64,000 bases of DNA from Hyphomonadaceae bacterium UBA7672 (GTDB lineage Bacteria; Pseudomonadota; Alphaproteobacteria; Caulobacterales; Hyphomonadaceae), in NCBI GenBank assembly GCA_002483135.1, contig DLHI01000022.1, forward strand, positions 219,101 through 283,100. Direction: 5' to 3'. The translations under genes were made by a program, and so were the position numbers. The notes below the pieces were generated by a model, which saw nothing but the letters and a program-made list of their open reading frames with translations, had not been told where the DNA came from and ran no database searches. Positions 6,637-15,117 of this stretch are shown piece after piece; position 1 is the first letter of the stretch, and every line of letters begins with the position of its first letter.

Positions 6637-8715
6637 ATGACTGATGTTTATCTTGCCTATGCACGCGAGGATCGCGAAGGCGTGCGAATTCTCGCCGAGA
6701 GGCTCCAGTTCGAGGGCTGGGACGTCTGGATGGATCCGTCGGATCCAACGGGCGAGACAAGTGCTGCCATCGACATGAAGCTCGCTTCGGCCGGCGCGAT
6801 CCTCGTGTTGTGGTCCGGATATTCGCGGCATTCGGAATATGTACGCTCGGAAGCTGCAACAGGCCTCTACAAGAACAAGCTGATCCAGGCGTCTCTTGAC
6901 GGCGAAGGCGCGCCGCGTCCGTTCGACGGCGTTAGTCTGATCGACATCGCCGGATGGACCGGCGAGCGCGACCATCCGCAATGGCGCAGGATCGTCGACG
7001 CCATACGGCTCTATGCCGGCACGCCCGGAAGCGCACGTCCGCTGGTACAGCGCCGCGCTGTGTCCGGGCCCCCGGCCTATCTTGAACCGCGCAGGCAGAT
7101 GGCCTGGGGGCCGGTAGTTGCTGCGGGCCTGCTGATGTCGGCTGGAGCGGGACTCTGGATGGCGGACCCGTTCGGCTGGCGTGCAACACGCACGGCCGTC
7201 GCCGCGCCTGTCGAGGCGGACTCGGACGCAGCACTCGCCGCAGGCGAGTCAGCCGAGACCGCCGTGCCTCGCACGTATGAAGACACCGAAGCGTCGCAGG
7301 TGGCGTGGGACCGCGTCGACAGGAAGAATCCGGCCGCACTGCGCGACTATGCGGCAGACTTTCCAAACGCCTCCAGTGCGGAAACCGCGCGCTCGCTGCT
7401 GCGTGTCCTCGATGCGCAGGCGTGGGTCGACGCTGTCACGTCTGATAATGAAAGTGGGTATCAGAGCTATCTGAAGAAATTCCCGGCCGACGCCGTGTCG
7501 CCCGGTGCAATGGCCCTGGCCGCAAAGGACCGTCTTGGGTCGCTCCGCGTCGAGCGTGAGCAGGCGATTGTCGAAATCCAGACCGGCCTTGCAACACTTG
7601 GCCTCTATCGGGGTAAGGTGGACGGTCGTTCGGGCGATGGGACGGTGCGAGCCGTGCGCCAGTTCGCCAGCCAGAATCGGCGGACGGCGCCGACGCTCGC
7701 CTCCGCCGCACCGCGTGACCTTCGTGCGCTTGCCGAAGCAATCCAGGCTGTCGTCGCAAAGCGGCCTGATGCGCCGAGTGCAACGGCTGCGGCGACGCCA
7801 GCGGCGCCTCCGGCGTCTGCCGCGGTGACGGCGGCAGCCGAAGCCGATCGTCTCCGTCTTGCGCAGGCGCAGGCTGCAAGTCAGGCAGCCGCGCAGGCGG
7901 CCACGCAAGTCGCCACCACACAGGCTGCGCGTTTGGACGCAGACACGTTGGCGCAGGGCCAGCTCCAGACCATGTCCGATGCCGAAGATTGGGCCGCGGC
8001 GCGTCAGGCGAACACGGCCGCCAGTTATCAGGCCTATGTGGCGAAGCACCCCGCCGGTTTGCAGGCTGCGGCGGCGCGGGCGGCAATCGCCGATCTCGGC
8101 AAGCCGGCGGCCTTCGCCCTTGACCAGGTTCCGGCTGCGGTGCGCGCGCCGATCGAAGCTGCTCGCCGGGCTCAGACGACGGCGAACGCCCGCGCATCCG
8201 CTGCGCGCGATGCAGCGTCGCAAGCCAGCGCGGCGCCGGGCAAGACGAGCATCGTTGCGGCCGGCGGCGACCAGTATGATGCTCAGATTTCAGGCGGCGC
8301 GCCGAACGGTCTCGGAACGCGCGTCAGCGGCAACCCCGCCAATTCGGGCGACCGTTATAGTGGTCAGCTTCGCAACGGGCAAAGCGCCGGCCTCGGGGTC
8401 TATGAGTTCGCCGACAATCCCGGCAATTCAAGCGCTGGCGCGTTAAGGTATGAAGGGGAGCATGCCGGCGATGTGACAGCGGGCCATGGCGTCACCTACT
8501 GGCGAAATGGCGACCGGTTTGCCGGGGAGGCTCGCGCGGACGGATCCTCGCGCGGCGTTCTCACCTTCTCCAACGGCCAGCGTTACGAAGGCGAGTTGCG
8601 TGATGGCAACCGCAATGGCTTTGGCGTTGTCTGGTCGGCGGACGGCACGGTTGTCATGGCTGGCCGCTGGGTCGATGGTGAACTCGTCGAGCCCGTCGCG
8701 ACCGCAAGCGAATAA
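6637..8715 (+). CDS. TIR - transmembrane - PG-binding - MORN repeat protein
   Basis: A 692-residue multidomain protein. Residues 1-130 form a bacterial TIR domain (VYLAYAREDREGVRILAERL, GWDVWMDPSD, ILVLWSGYSRHSEYVRSEA) with Glu72 in the position of the NADase catalytic glutamate. One membrane helix lies at about 156-176. Beyond it, probably in the periplasm, are two W..A...Y..Y...P repeats (about 215-300), a peptidoglycan-binding-1-like segment (about 311-347, IQTGLATLGLYRGKVDGRSG), an Ala/Gln-rich coil (about 375-440), a third repeat (about 450-487) and four MORN-like repeats (about 545-685, for example YEGELRDGNRNGFGVV). Start: the ATG follows GGAGG about 10 bases upstream. NAD cleavage, cell-wall sensing and membrane topology are inferences. 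It follows a histidine kinase but sits 141 bases away and may be independent. Confidence 0.85.
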   Translation: MTDVYLAYAREDREGVRILAERLQFEGWDVWMDPSDPTGETSAAIDMKLASAGAILVLWSGYSRHSEYVRSEAATGLYKNKLIQASLDGEGAPRPFDGVSLIDIAGWTGERDHPQWRRIVDAIRLYAGTPGSARPLVQRRAVSGPPAYLEPRRQMAWGPVVAAGLLMSAGAGLWMADPFGWRATRTAVAAPVEADSDAALAAGESAETAVPRTYEDTEASQVAWDRVDRKNPAALRDYAADFPNASSAETARSLLRVLDAQAWVDAVTSDNESGYQSYLKKFPADAVSPGAMALAAKDRLGSLRVEREQAIVEIQTGLATLGLYRGKVDGRSGDGTVRAVRQFASQNRRTAPTLASAAPRDLRALAEAIQAVVAKRPDAPSATAAATPAAPPASAAVTAAAEADRLRLAQAQAASQAAAQAATQVATTQAARLDADTLAQGQLQTMSDAEDWAAARQANTAASYQAYVAKHPAGLQAAAARAAIADLGKPAAFALDQVPAAVRAPIEAARRAQTTANARASAARDAASQASAAPGKTSIVAAGGDQYDAQISGGAPNGLGTRVSGNPANSGDRYSGQLRNGQSAGLGVYEFADNPGNSSAGALRYEGEHAGDVTAGHGVTYWRNGDRFAGEARADGSSRGVLTFSNGQRYEGELRDGNRNGFGVVWSADGTVVMAGRWVDGELVEPVATASE

Positions 8716-8756
8716 CGCTGAACACCGAAATCGGCCGTCGGTCCGAAGAAGTGCGG

Positions 8757-9824
8757 TCAGCGCATCTCTTCAATGCGACGCATCACGTCCGGATTCATGC
8801 CTGACGGCGGGCCAAAGGCGCCCATTCCGCCCATGCCCATCATCGGGCCCTGCATCATCGAGAAGTCGCCGGAGAATGCGATGGCGAGCAGGCGCGACTT
8901 CGTGCCCGAGGGCAGGCGCTCCAGTTTGACGATGATCGAGCGGCCGATCTGGCAGATGTCCAGGTTCTTCGCCACGGCTCGCTGCATGTCTTCCTGACTG
9001 TCGCCGCCGCTGCGCATGGCCTGCTGCGCAAGCTGCATCATCTGGGGATCGGACAGGAAGGAGAAGAAGACCGACTGAAGGGCGTTCTCGTCGTCCGCGG
9101 TCAGCTTCGCCACCGGCTTGGGCGCGTCGCGGCCTTTCGCGGCCAGGTTCACGAATGAAAGGTTTGCGCGCATGGTCACCTTGTAGCCGGGCGAGCCATA
9201 TTGCGTGAACGACATCAGCGCGCTCTCGTCTTCCGTGAGGCGCTGCATCGATGCGAGAGAGCAGTCGCCGACTTCGGAACGCACGACATCAAGCGCGTCC
9301 TTGACGATGTAGAGCAAGCCGTCGAACCCCTCGGCGCCTGTGCGCCCGAGGTATTCGAAGTTCGTGGGAGCAAAGTCAATGTTCCACTGCGCGACGTCTC
9401 TCATCAGAGCGTCGCGCTCGCCGCCCGTGCGTGCGGTGTTGGCCATCTGGCCGAGTAGGCGGTTGTAGGACTCCGGGAAGTTTGCCGCGAGCGACTGCAG
9501 GAAGGCGCGGCCTTCTGCATCCGGGAAGGCTTCGGTGGCAAGCACAGCCTTGATCTCGTCGCGACCGAGGCCCTTGACCAGTTCGGCGACTGTGCGCGGC
9601 TTGCCGGCGTCGAGCAGGGTGAGGACGGAGGGCGCGGCGATCGCGCCGCCGGCCGACAGGATGACCACGCCTGCAGCGATCGCGATGAAGCCCTTGTCGA
9701 TGCCGCCATTGTTCGTAACGCGGGTCCGGACAGAGAGGACGCCGTCCGGGTCGGAGGCGGCCTGAGGCTCGATGCGCGGAGCCGTCGGGCGCGGGTCGCC
9801 AGCGCTGCGTTTTCCAAAGCCCAT
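8757..9824 (-). CDS. Hypothetical single-pass membrane protein
   Basis: A 355-residue protein with a cytosolic N-tail of about 40 residues, one membrane helix (about 44-66, GFIAIAAGVVILSAGGAIAA) and a large mostly helical extracytoplasmic domain. The tail is Met/Gly-rich (MMQGPMMGMGGMGAFG). Two cysteines (GDCSLASM and DICQIG) could pair. I see no known domain. It converges with the TIR gene with only 41 bases between the stops, so co-regulation is not implied. Codon use looks native. Confidence 0.7.
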   Translation of the reverse strand: MGFGKRSAGDPRPTAPRIEPQAASDPDGVLSVRTRVTNNGGIDKGFIAIAAGVVILSAGGAIAAPSVLTLLDAGKPRTVAELVKGLGRDEIKAVLATEAFPDAEGRAFLQSLAANFPESYNRLLGQMANTARTGGERDALMRDVAQWNIDFAPTNFEYLGRTGAEGFDGLLYIVKDALDVVRSEVGDCSLASMQRLTEDESALMSFTQYGSPGYKVTMRANLSFVNLAAKGRDAPKPVAKLTADDENALQSVFFSFLSDPQMMQLAQQAMRSGGDSQEDMQRAVAKNLDICQIGRSIIVKLERLPSGTKSRLLAIAFSGDFSMMQGPMMGMGGMGAFGPPSGMNPDVMRRIEEMR

Positions 9825-9934
9825 CGCCGACTCCCCCTGCGCGCCGCTTACGAGACCCTTTGGAACACAATGCGGCAGTGAGGTTGAGGTTGGGTTAGCC
9901 TGATTGAATGAAATTCAACGGATCGGGTTACCGC

Positions 9935-10342
9935 TTATGCCGCTTGCGGTGCGGCGAAGATCGCCATCAGCACGGTGAAGAATCCATAGAGCCCGACGAG
10001 CCAGGCGAGACTGCGCAGGTAGGGAATGCCGAACGCATAGAGGGGCAGGTAGACGAGGCGCGCGAAGAAGTAGAGCTGCGCGCCGAGCGCCGCCTGCGCC
10101 GCGTCGGCCTTGGCGACGTGCGCGATCAGGACTGCGCCGATCATCAGCGGCAGTGTCTCGAACAGGTTGGCCTGTGCACGCAGCAGGCGGCCTGCCAGCA
10201 CGCCGGGATCGCCCATGTCCTTGTCGCGCGCGCCGGCATTCCACGCCGACCCGAACTTCAGCGTCCGCACGGCGGCCGGCGCGAAGATGTAGACCAGCGC
10301 AAGCAGGAGTGTGAGCGTCAGCCAGGTCAGTGCGGGTGTCAT
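9935..10342 (-). CDS. MAPEG family membrane protein
   Basis: A 135-residue protein with four hydrophobic helices, matching the MAPEG family (membrane-associated proteins in eicosanoid and glutathione metabolism). The family motif region is visible: RAQANLFETLPLMIGAVLIA in the second helix, then FARLVYLPLYAFGIPYLRSLAW. Bacterial members are small integral membrane proteins, some with glutathione transferase or peroxidase activity; the substrate here is unknown. It lies 9 bases downstream of the Old Yellow Enzyme gene on the same strand, so both are probably one operon handling electrophiles. Confidence 0.88.
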   Translation of the reverse strand: MTPALTWLTLTLLLALVYIFAPAAVRTLKFGSAWNAGARDKDMGDPGVLAGRLLRAQANLFETLPLMIGAVLIAHVAKADAAQAALGAQLYFFARLVYLPLYAFGIPYLRSLAWLVGLYGFFTVLMAIFAAPQAA

Positions 10343-10351
10343 CGGGCTACC

Positions 10352-11464
10352 TCAGTAATACGTCTTGATCGCGGCGCCGTCATAATCGCGAAGCTCGGAG
10401 AAGCGCCCGTGCTTCACCTTGGTTGCCCATTCTGGGTCCTGCAAGATGGCGCGGCCGACGGCGACCAGATCGTACTCGCCGCGATCCAGCCGCTCAATGA
10501 CTTCGTCGAGCTTGCCTGCAGCCGAGCCTTCGCCACGGAAGGAGCCGGTGAACTCGGAGGAGAGACCAACAGAGCCCACGCTGATGGTGGGGATGCCGGT
10601 GAGCTTCTTGACCCAGCCGGCGAGGTTGAGGCCTTTCGGTCCGTCAATGTCCGGGAATTCCGGTTCGAGGATGCGGCGCTGCGAGCAGTGGATGGCGTCG
10701 ACGCCGGCATCGACCAGCACGCGCGCCCAAGCTTCGAGCTCCTTCGGATTGGTCGCCAGCTTGGCGTTGTAGTCGACTGACTTCCACTGCGAGACGCGAA
10801 TGATCATCGGAATTTCGCCGATGGCGGCGCGGCAGCGCGTGATGACTTCGCGTGCGAACTCGGAGCGCTGTTCGATGGTGGCCCCGCCGAAGCGGTCGGT
10901 GCGCTGGTTGGTGACGGGCCAGAAGAATTCGTCGATCAGGTAGGCATGGGCGCCGTGCAGCTCGATGGCGTCGAAACCGAGGCGTTTGGCATCCGCAGCG
11001 GCGTCGGCATAGGCCTGCGCCATGTCGAGCACTTCTGCTTCGCTGGGCTCTTCGCCGATCTTCTTGCCGGTGAGTGTGATGCCCGAGGGGCCATCGCACG
11101 GTGCGTCGGGGAAGTGGCCCGTGCCTGGCTTGCGGCTCATGCCCAGATGCCAGAGCTGCGGCGCCATCTTGCCGCCGGCGCGGTGGACCGCGTCGATCGT
11201 CCTCTTCCAGCCGGCGAGCGCTTCCTCGCCCCAGAACAGCGGATAGTTGGCGTTGTCGGCCGCGCCCTTGCGGCGGATCAGTGTGCCTTCCGATATGATG
11301 AGGCCGACCTCGTTTTCGGCGCGGCGGCGGTAGTAGGCGGTGTTTTCCTCGGTGGGTATGCCGCCCGGCGAGTGGCCGCGCGTCATCGGAGCCATGGCGA
11401 TGCGGTTCTTCAGCTCCATCCGCCGCAGCGTAAAGGGACGAAAGAGCGGAGAGACGTCGGTCAT
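10352..11464 (-). CDS. NADH:flavin oxidoreductase, Old Yellow Enzyme family
   Basis: A 370-residue FMN-dependent ene-reductase of the Old Yellow Enzyme family. The TIM-barrel motifs are in order: LKNRIAMAPMTRG (FMN binding, N-terminus), APQLWHLG, the active-site ELHGAHAYLIDEFFWP, NQRTDRFGG, and late phosphate-binding segments ISVGSVGL and DLVAVGRAILQDPEW. Such enzymes reduce activated C=C bonds of enones using NAD(P)H; the physiological substrate is unknown. It heads an operon with the MAPEG gene. An inverted repeat just upstream of the start may be its operator. Confidence 0.92.
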   Translation of the reverse strand: MTDVSPLFRPFTLRRMELKNRIAMAPMTRGHSPGGIPTEENTAYYRRRAENEVGLIISEGTLIRRKGAADNANYPLFWGEEALAGWKRTIDAVHRAGGKMAPQLWHLGMSRKPGTGHFPDAPCDGPSGITLTGKKIGEEPSEAEVLDMAQAYADAAADAKRLGFDAIELHGAHAYLIDEFFWPVTNQRTDRFGGATIEQRSEFAREVITRCRAAIGEIPMIIRVSQWKSVDYNAKLATNPKELEAWARVLVDAGVDAIHCSQRRILEPEFPDIDGPKGLNLAGWVKKLTGIPTISVGSVGLSSEFTGSFRGEGSAAGKLDEVIERLDRGEYDLVAVGRAILQDPEWATKVKHGRFSELRDYDGAAIKTYY

Positions 11465-11480
11465 GCAGCAAGCCCCGGGT

Positions 11481-11500
11481 ATGTGAACGTGTGCTCACAT
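11481..11500 (-). promoter_or_regulatory. Candidate operator upstream of the OYE gene
   Basis: ATGTGA-8 bases-TCACAT (11481-11500) is a 6-bp inverted repeat 17 bases upstream of the OYE start codon, the position and size of a TetR-type repressor site. OYE genes are often controlled by electrophile-sensing repressors. No TetR gene is adjacent, so the regulator is unassigned. Confidence 0.45.
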
Positions 11501-11536
11501 GTCGGTTGTTGCACGCGCAACGTCAATGCAGCTGAG

Positions 11537-12205
11537 CTATGGAGACCCTTGCGGCGAACTGGCGCGGCGGCCGTCGAGGAAGATCGCGACGCCTGCGAGG
11601 AACAGATACACGGCCAGGGCGCTGGGACCGAAGCCGGTCAGCGTGTCGGCGACGTCCTTTGGCATCAGCATCGCGATGATCTGGACCGCGACCAGCAACC
11701 CGAAGAAGGCAGCGGCCGGCCACACGGATCGCCCGAAGCGCACGCGCTGTCCCGCCCAGAACATCGCGCCGAGGCCGAGCAGGCCGATCTCCACCGCCTG
11801 CTCCAGCACTTCCATGTTCCACAGGCCGAAGCCGAGTTTCGGCCCGGAGGGCCACAGTTCGAGATCGGGCCGGTGGACCAGCAGGTCGAGCAGCCAGTGC
11901 GAGAAGACGACCGCGCCGACCACGATTGCGGTTCGCATGGACAGGCGCAGCACCAGCTTTACGACGAAGATGGCGGCGAGCGACCAGGCGATGGCTGCGG
12001 GGAGTGAATGCGTCCACGGCATGTGCTCGAGGACAAGTGGACTCCCGGGCAGAGCCGGATCGATACGGCCGCGTTCGACGCCTGCGATGACCAGAGCCGA
12101 CCAACCGATGTCGACCAGCTGAGCGCCTGCGATCAAAGTCCAGAGTGGCGCGCGCGGTTCGATTGCCTTAGCGGCAAGTGCCGTTGCATAGTGTCCAGCA
12201 AACAT
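11537..12205 (-). CDS. YdjM/DUF457-like membrane metal-dependent hydrolase family
   Basis: A 222-residue integral membrane protein with about six helices. Histidine and aspartate motifs of the YdjM/DUF457 type are placed as expected: GHY near the N-terminus (residue 5), QLVDIGW, MPWTHSLPAA, and SHWLLDLLVHRPDLEL. Members are annotated as inner-membrane metal-dependent hydrolases, some under LexA control; the substrate is unknown. The start is ATG at 12205. It stands alone between the OYE gene and a small divergent pair. Confidence 0.75.
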   Translation of the reverse strand: MFAGHYATALAAKAIEPRAPLWTLIAGAQLVDIGWSALVIAGVERGRIDPALPGSPLVLEHMPWTHSLPAAIAWSLAAIFVVKLVLRLSMRTAIVVGAVVFSHWLLDLLVHRPDLELWPSGPKLGFGLWNMEVLEQAVEIGLLGLGAMFWAGQRVRFGRSVWPAAAFFGLLVAVQIIAMLMPKDVADTLTGFGPSALAVYLFLAGVAIFLDGRRASSPQGSP

Positions 12206-12263
12206 GGCCCGCCTCCCCGATCATCGGAGGATAGGCGCGCCGCTTGATTTCACAAGCGAAGCG

Positions 12264-12395
12264 TCAACCTGCGGTGAACGCGAGCACGATGTTGGTGACC
12301 AGCGGCGCAGCCAGCACAATGGCGATCATGAGCCAGGTCACGCTTGCCGGCAGGCTGTCGCTGCGCATGATTGGAGATTGCTGAGCTTTCTTCAT
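12264..12395 (-). CDS. Small hydrophobic peptide, 43 residues
   Basis: A short gene begins with ATG at 12395 (minus) and ends at TGA 12264. The peptide has a charged N-terminus (KKAQQSPIMRSD) and a single strong membrane segment from residue 20 (WLMIAIVLAAPLVTNIVLAF). Its start codon is only 12 bases from the divergent start of the glycosylase gene, so their ribosome binding sites overlap. The binding site is weak, which lowers confidence. It looks like a single-pass membrane microprotein. Confidence 0.45.
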   Translation of the reverse strand: MKKAQQSPIMRSDSLPASVTWLMIAIVLAAPLVTNIVLAFTAG

Positions 12396-12407
12396 GGGTG
12401 GAGCCTG

Positions 12408-13091
12408 ATGCGGTCATTCGACAAGATAGAGGCCATGGCGGGGAAGCATCATGGCGGTCCAAAAGGCGTCGCCTCGGCTCTCAGCCAATGGCAGGTCGAC
12501 ACGGATGTTGCTCGCAAGAAGGATGCCCAGTTGTTGAGCGCCATGGCCAAGGCTGTGTTTTCATCAGGGTTTTCGTGGACAGTGATCGAAAAGAAGTGGC
12601 CCGGCTTCGAGGCGGCGTTCGACCGGTTCGATCCGAAGAAGGTCGCCGTTTATGGCGACGAGAAGGTCGATGCGCTGCTCAAGGACACGCGGATCGTGCG
12701 CAACGGCGCCAAGATCATGGCGACGATCGAGAATGCGCGCTTCATTGTTGCGACAGCGAAAGCGCACGGATCGTTCGCAAGGTTCCTTGCGACCTGGCCG
12801 GAGACCGATCAGGTCGGCCTGATGGAGCATCTCAAGAAGCACGCCTCGCGCATGGGCGGGGCGACGGGGCAGTACTTCCTGCGCTTCGAGGGATGGGACG
12901 CGTTCATCCTGTCGGGCGACGTGGTGAAGGCGCTGATACGCGAAGGCATCGTCGACAAGGAGCCGACGTCGAAGAAGGCGATGGCCGCGGTGCAGGCGGC
13001 GTTCAACGCATGGCGCGAGGAGAGCGGCCGCCCGGTGCGCGAGATCAGCCGCATACTTGCGCTGAGTGTTGGGCCGTTGAAGTCGGCGTGA
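12408..13091 (+). CDS. DNA-3-methyladenine glycosylase I-like protein
   Basis: A 227-residue protein resembling Tag (3-methyladenine DNA glycosylase I). Family features: FSWTVIEKKWPGFEAAF, the FDPKKVAVYGDEKVDALLKD helix pair, and the RIVRNGAKIMATIENARF segment that lines the base pocket. The zinc-binding Cys/His termini of E. coli Tag are not obvious, so base specificity may differ. The start at 12408 follows GGTGGA; the frame upstream to 12204 lacks typical coding character and overlaps the small divergent peptide. It would remove alkylated bases in base-excision repair, if active. Confidence 0.75.
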   Translation: MRSFDKIEAMAGKHHGGPKGVASALSQWQVDTDVARKKDAQLLSAMAKAVFSSGFSWTVIEKKWPGFEAAFDRFDPKKVAVYGDEKVDALLKDTRIVRNGAKIMATIENARFIVATAKAHGSFARFLATWPETDQVGLMEHLKKHASRMGGATGQYFLRFEGWDAFILSGDVVKALIREGIVDKEPTSKKAMAAVQAAFNAWREESGRPVREISRILALSVGPLKSA

Positions 13092-13151
13092 ATGCTGACA
13101 TGTTCTGGCGCGACGACGTGCTAGCCGGACCGGTTTGAGTAGGAGGCGCGG

Positions 13152-13613
13152 ATGGCTCGGTTGCCGCAGGTGGGTGGATGCATGTGCGGGGCGTTGCGCT
13201 ACGAGGTGAGCGCGCCACCGCTGATGATCTACAACTGCCATTGCACGAACTGCCAGAAAATTGGCGGCACGGCGTTCAACACATCCGTCATCGTCACCGA
13301 GGCGTCGCTGCGGTTCACCCGCGGAGAACCTGCGCGGGTGGAGTGGGCAGCTGACAGCGGTTCGACGCGCTGCGGCTTGTTCTGCGGCAAGTGCGGCAGC
13401 CGGATCGTGAATGGCGGCAAGCCATCCACGGGCGTGTACAGCCTGCGCGCGGGAACGCTGGATGATACGAGCTGGGTGCAGCCTGTAGGCGACACCTACA
13501 CACGCAGTGCGCAGCCGTGGGTGCGGTTCATGGAGGGCGGATTGCGGGCTGAGACGTTGCCGGAGGATTTCGGGGTATTCATCGCGGCCTACAGGGCGCA
13601 GGGCCGGTTCTAG
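13152..13613 (+). CDS. GFA family zinc-binding protein
   Basis: A 153-residue GFA/CENP-V-type protein. The zinc-binding cysteines are visible: GGCMCGALRYEV, NCHCTNCQKIGG, and the CGLFCGKCGSRIVNG pair. The family is named for glutathione-dependent formaldehyde activation (Gfa), but most members have no proven activity. The start ATG is preceded by AGGAGGCGCGG. Its stop overlaps the stop of the convergent DUF4169 gene. Confidence 0.9.
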   Translation: MARLPQVGGCMCGALRYEVSAPPLMIYNCHCTNCQKIGGTAFNTSVIVTEASLRFTRGEPARVEWAADSGSTRCGLFCGKCGSRIVNGGKPSTGVYSLRAGTLDDTSWVQPVGDTYTRSAQPWVRFMEGGLRAETLPEDFGVFIAAYRAQGRF

Positions 13614-13801
13614 TCTTTCGGATCGTTTCGGTCGCGCTTGGCGCCGTCGAGCTTCTTCACCTCGGCGGACTTCTGCTTTTCCTCGCGCTGTTTCTCGCCC
13701 TTTGTCCGCCCGAAAAGGATGCGCTTGGCGGCGGCTTCCTCGTCACGCTCGACGCGTTCGCGGCGCTTGCGGAACTGTTTGAGGTTGACGATGTCGGCCA
13801 T
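13610..13801 (-). CDS. DUF4169 family protein
   Basis: A 63-residue, very basic and charged protein (ADIVNLKQFRKRRERVERDEE at the start, then RTKGEKQREE). This matches the small DUF4169 family of alphaproteobacteria, whose function is unknown. It is likely a long helix and could bind nucleic acid, but there is no evidence for that. It ends tail to tail with the GFA gene, sharing stop-codon bases. Confidence 0.8.
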   Translation of the reverse strand: MADIVNLKQFRKRRERVERDEEAAAKRILFGRTKGEKQREEKQKSAEVKKLDGAKRDRNDPKD

Positions 13802-13862
13802 GAATCAACTATCTGTCCGGCGCGAGAGCGGGCCGTCACATTTGCTCAATATGACGGATGGA

Positions 13863-14924
13863 TCAATGCCCCGCGAGGGACCGCTGCGGTCGCACGCGGT
13901 TGCGCAGGAAGGCTGCGGTCGGTTTCTCGAAGTATTTCATCGAGCAGAGCGAGATCACCGCCGTAACGACCAGGGTTGCAACCAGGATTACGCCCTCAGC
14001 GAAGAGGCCGGTTCCCACAGTGAGCAATGCTGCCTGACCCATGATGGCGATTACGATCGGGTGCAGCAGGTAGGCTGAATAGCTGGCGTCGCCGAGGCGC
14101 GTCACGAAGCTCTCGCGGGCGGGAGCGCGGTAGAGGTCCTGTGCCGCGGTGGCGAAGACGACCAGCACCGCAGGCGCCCCATACCGCAGCACAGTCGAAG
14201 TGCCGGCGGGGGCCAGGGCGGGCAGCAACAGGAAGCCGGCGAACCCGGCAAGCGCGATCGGCCACATCGGTGTGGCGCGCACGAACGCAATCACTGACGG
14301 CATGCGCAGGGCATGAGCAATGATGCAACCCGCAGCGAATTCGAAGATGATCGGATGGGCGTAGAAGTCCGCGACCACGCTACTGCCGCCGAGGTTGGCG
14401 GCCTTGGCGATCGTCGCGGTCAGCCAGACCAGCGTGATCATCGAAATCACCGCAATCAGGCGCCATGCTGTGGGCAGGAACAGGCTGATCGCGAACAGGG
14501 CGTAGAACATCATTTCGTAGTTCAGGGTCCAGCCTACGCCGAGAATGGGAAACGCCTTTCCTGATGCATCAGCGTGTGGAATGAAGAACAGGCTGGAGAA
14601 GATCGACTCCACTGAGATCTGCACGTTGGGGAAGATCCAGTTGCGCAGAAGCACCATGGCGATCACGATGGCGGTGGCGGCCCAGTAGAGTGGCACGATG
14701 CGGGCGACGCGCTTGGTGGCGAACCAGTATGGCTTCTCGTCGTCACGTGTGGTGTGAACCATCACGAAGCCTGAAATGACGAAGAACAGGTCGACGCCGC
14801 CCGAGGGCAGGTCAAGATAGGCTCGGCCGATCGGGTCCCCAGGCGTCACGAAGCGCATCAGGCAATGGTAGACAACCACCGAGTAGGCGGCGAGCGCTCG
14901 TAGGTTCTGCAGGTTGTTCAGCAC
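13863..14924 (-). CDS. Acyltransferase 3 family membrane protein (OafA-like)
   Basis: A 353-residue integral membrane acyltransferase. It opens with NLQNLRALAAYSVVVYHC, including the catalytic-type His of the first helix, continues with GVDLFFVISGFVMVHTT and RVARIVPLYW, and has about ten helices. Family members transfer acyl groups (often acetyl) to extracytoplasmic glycans or lipids. The nearest relatives by motif are exopolysaccharide acyltransferases (OafA/ExoZ type). The acceptor is unknown, as no polysaccharide genes are adjacent. The 193 bases upstream hold its promoter region; I see no other gene there. Confidence 0.88.
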   Translation of the reverse strand: MLNNLQNLRALAAYSVVVYHCLMRFVTPGDPIGRAYLDLPSGGVDLFFVISGFVMVHTTRDDEKPYWFATKRVARIVPLYWAATAIVIAMVLLRNWIFPNVQISVESIFSSLFFIPHADASGKAFPILGVGWTLNYEMMFYALFAISLFLPTAWRLIAVISMITLVWLTATIAKAANLGGSSVVADFYAHPIIFEFAAGCIIAHALRMPSVIAFVRATPMWPIALAGFAGFLLLPALAPAGTSTVLRYGAPAVLVVFATAAQDLYRAPARESFVTRLGDASYSAYLLHPIVIAIMGQAALLTVGTGLFAEGVILVATLVVTAVISLCSMKYFEKPTAAFLRNRVRPQRSLAGH

Positions 14925-15117
14925 CGCGCTGCGTCCTTACGAGTCCAGACCATTTGGTGGGGATGCGCGGCGCCCCGGCACTGCGAACACGTGGTTCCCA
15001 ACGCTGGACGCTCTCGCCGCATCCCCGCCCAAGCCTGTGCAGGAAACCTGCCACCTGGGGGTGAGTGGACGAATTTTGTTCGAGGCGGTTGATGAATTGT
15101 GGTGAATCCACCGGCAA

